From Candidatus Gastranaerophilales bacterium (GTDB taxonomy: Bacteria > Cyanobacteriota > Vampirovibrionia > Gastranaerophilales > Gastranaerophilaceae), in contig JAEEHV010000090.1 in assembly GCA_016280955.1 (NCBI GenBank), positions 1 through 56,421 of the forward strand: a stretch of 56,421 nucleotides of DNA, read 5' to 3'. Position 1 is the first letter of the stretch; each line of letters starts with the position of its first letter. The translations under genes were made by a program, and so were the position numbers. Shown here piece by piece: positions 55,594 to 56,421 of this stretch. The notes beneath the pieces are model-generated. The model had not been told where the DNA came from and did no database searches. It worked only from the letters and a program-made list of their open reading frames with translations.

Positions 55594-55675
55594 AATGAAG
55601 AAATTGTATCACATTATATTGGCTCTGACAATATCTATCACAGGTTTGTATCTGTTATGAAACAATCCACACAGA
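55594..55675 (-). repeat. Two-hairpin element, diverged copy 3
   Basis: On the minus strand, GTGTGGATTGTTTCATAACA and CCTGTGATAGATATTGT align with copy 1. The first stem is kept as ACAATA/TATTGT with one bulged G, a third base combination at these positions; the second stem is poor. It lies 58 bases before the ATG at 55536. A separate hairpin GGTGCAA/TTGCACC sits at 55714-55731. Confidence 0.45.
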
Positions 55676-55748
55676 AATACTACAATATGAGAATAATACT
55701 AGGTTATGAAATTGGTGCAAGAAATTGCACCCAGGCTATGCTTAATAA

Positions 55749-56147
55749 TTAAATTTTATAATATTGAGCTATAGCATTTATGATATTTGCATTTTGATTG
55801 GCTTTTGCATATTGTTCAAAATCTCCAGATACATTGTGGTCAAGCTTTGTTTCTTTTCCATTATTTTGAACACTAATAGCTTGAATTGTCTTTATAAATT
55901 TATTGTTATAATCAATTTGATATGTTATTACAATGTAATTTACATATGTTTTATTTTCTGAATCAAGCTTTACTTTACAGGTTACAACATTATTGGAGTT
56001 ATTAAGTGAATTAATATCATAATATGCAATACCACTATCAGTTTTTCCAAATTCTACCCAATTTTCATTTTCTTGTTGTTTTTTGCTGCCACAGCCAAAC
56101 AAAAAGAGTATTGACACGAATATCACTAATAGTAAAAGATTTTTCAT
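55749..56147 (-). CDS. Lipoprotein, surface-adhesin-E-like
   Basis: 132 residues from the ATG at 56147 with CGGAGG upstream; the longer frame to 56210 is repeat sequence. A type II signal (MKNLLLLVIFVSILFLFGC, lipobox LFGC, Cys19) precedes a domain starting NWVEFGKTDSGIAYYDINSL with NVVTCKVKLDS, the pattern of adhesin-E-type surface lipoproteins. It is anchored to a membrane by the lipid; an outer-membrane place is likely. First gene of the same-strand row of four small genes. Confidence 0.72.
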   Translation of the reverse strand: MKNLLLLVIFVSILFLFGCGSKKQQENENWVEFGKTDSGIAYYDINSLNNSNNVVTCKVKLDSENKTYVNYIVITYQIDYNNKFIKTIQAISVQNNGKETKLDHNVSGDFEQYAKANQNANIINAIAQYYKI

Positions 56148-56174
56148 ATTATCAAGCCTCCGTTTCTTAAAATA

Positions 56175-56300
56175 ATGTCGACGAGGGAACTTGTCTTGCT
56201 GCGCTCGCATTAAATGTGCCTACGTGTTTTCTTCAAATCACTCACGTGCTTTTCGCAAAAGCACTTCGTACTCTGCTCGCTTGCGCTGAACCCCGGAAGG
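56175..56300 (-). repeat. GC-rich palindromic repeat, copy 3
   Basis: On the plus strand: CGACGAGGGAACTTGTCTTG, CTCGCATTAAA, CACGTGCTTTTCGCAAAAGCAC (a hairpin of eight pairs around CGC) and CTCTGCTCGCTTGCGC. It matches the copy inside the gene at 3390-4769 and, on the minus strand, the copy next to tRNA-Gly. It lies between a lipoprotein gene and the tRNA-Leu terminator. Confidence 0.7.
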
Positions 56301-56328
56301 TGATTCCAGCCCAACCCAACTTCATAAT

Positions 56329-56362
56329 AAAAGAGATACTGACATAAGTCAACATCTCTTTT
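56329..56362 (-). terminator. Terminator of tRNA-Leu
   Basis: On the minus strand AAAGAGATGTTGAC pairs with GTCAGTATCTCTTT around a four-base loop. Confidence 0.8.
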
Positions 56363-56363
56363 A

Positions 56364-56421
56364 TGGTGTCGTAGGGGGGACTTGAACCCCCAAGGATTTC
56401 TCCACACGCCCCTCAAACGTG
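56364..56421 (-). tRNA. tRNA-Leu (anticodon GAG), 5' part outside window
   Basis: On the minus strand the visible 3' part contains anticodon arm CACGTTTGAGGGGCGTG (loop TTGAGGG), a long variable arm GTGGAGAAATCCT, T-arm GGGGGTTCAAGTCCCC and an encoded CCA. The 5' half lies beyond the window edge. Confidence 0.9.

Noticed and set aside
55552..55752. 66-residue plus-strand frame
   Set aside because: It overlaps the diverged hairpin element and the hairpin at 55714, and starts with a non-ATG codon without a ribosome binding site.
56210..56416. 68-residue minus-strand frame
   Set aside because: It runs from inside tRNA-Leu through the terminator into the GC-rich repeat.

Overview
The window looks like a chromosomal segment of an AT-rich, Gram-negative (diderm) bacterium. 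The diderm call rests on a complete RND pump with a TolC-type channel, a SLBB polysaccharide export protein and an outer-membrane beta-barrel protein ending in Phe. The mix of a GH57 glucan branching enzyme, RqcH, radical SAM enzymes and many small proteins with an N-terminal 'M-[KRQN]-[IV]...-F-[KGNQR]-[AGS]' leader would fit a gut Vampirovibrionia/Melainabacteria (Gastranaerophilales-like) genome. That assignment is inference; no rRNA or marker tree is available here.

Layout. 1-2930: tRNA-Gly, a tiny repeat element that seems to have displaced the tRNA 3' end, stacked hairpins, an ORF6N-domain protein and small membrane proteins. 2930-6280: a leader-type protein, a beta-lactamase-fold hydrolase carrying an in-frame copy of the same repeat, a candidate PD-(D/E)XK protein, and tRNA-fMet with a 99-bp tandem repeat at its 5' end. 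6490-15840: metabolic and transport genes (class III aminotransferase, ArsB/NhaD permease, GlmU, REP-associated transposase with REP palindromes, TIGR01212-type radical SAM protein, GlcF-like Fe-S protein, NhaC). 15992-22089: RND adaptor, pump and channel. 22194-26488: ferritin-like protein, radical SAM protein, GH57 enzyme. 26618-31641: an island of leader-type proteins, including two tandem metallophosphatases. 31719-33328: ruvA and a lytic transglycosylase. 33511-38724: tRNA-Ser, REPs, a barrel protein, further leader and membrane proteins, and a radical SAM / CheR-like pair. 38915-45367: overlapping PHP, HgdC-related and radical SAM genes, then SLBB exporter and PlsC. 45364-51012: rph, rqcH, a small secreted protein and a large SF1 helicase-nuclease. 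51181-56421: more leader proteins, then a same-strand row of small secreted or membrane proteins separated by a repeated structured element, and a partial tRNA-Leu.

Two themes run through the window. First, small palindromic repeats sit at tRNA ends, inside a coding region and between small genes. One of these, at about 54550-55680, has two stems with paired compensatory changes between copies and lies just upstream of consecutive small genes. Second, about ten proteins of unrelated function share a short N-terminal leader that is not a Sec signal, which could mark an undescribed sorting or export route. Both are readings from sequence alone and need genome-wide searches.
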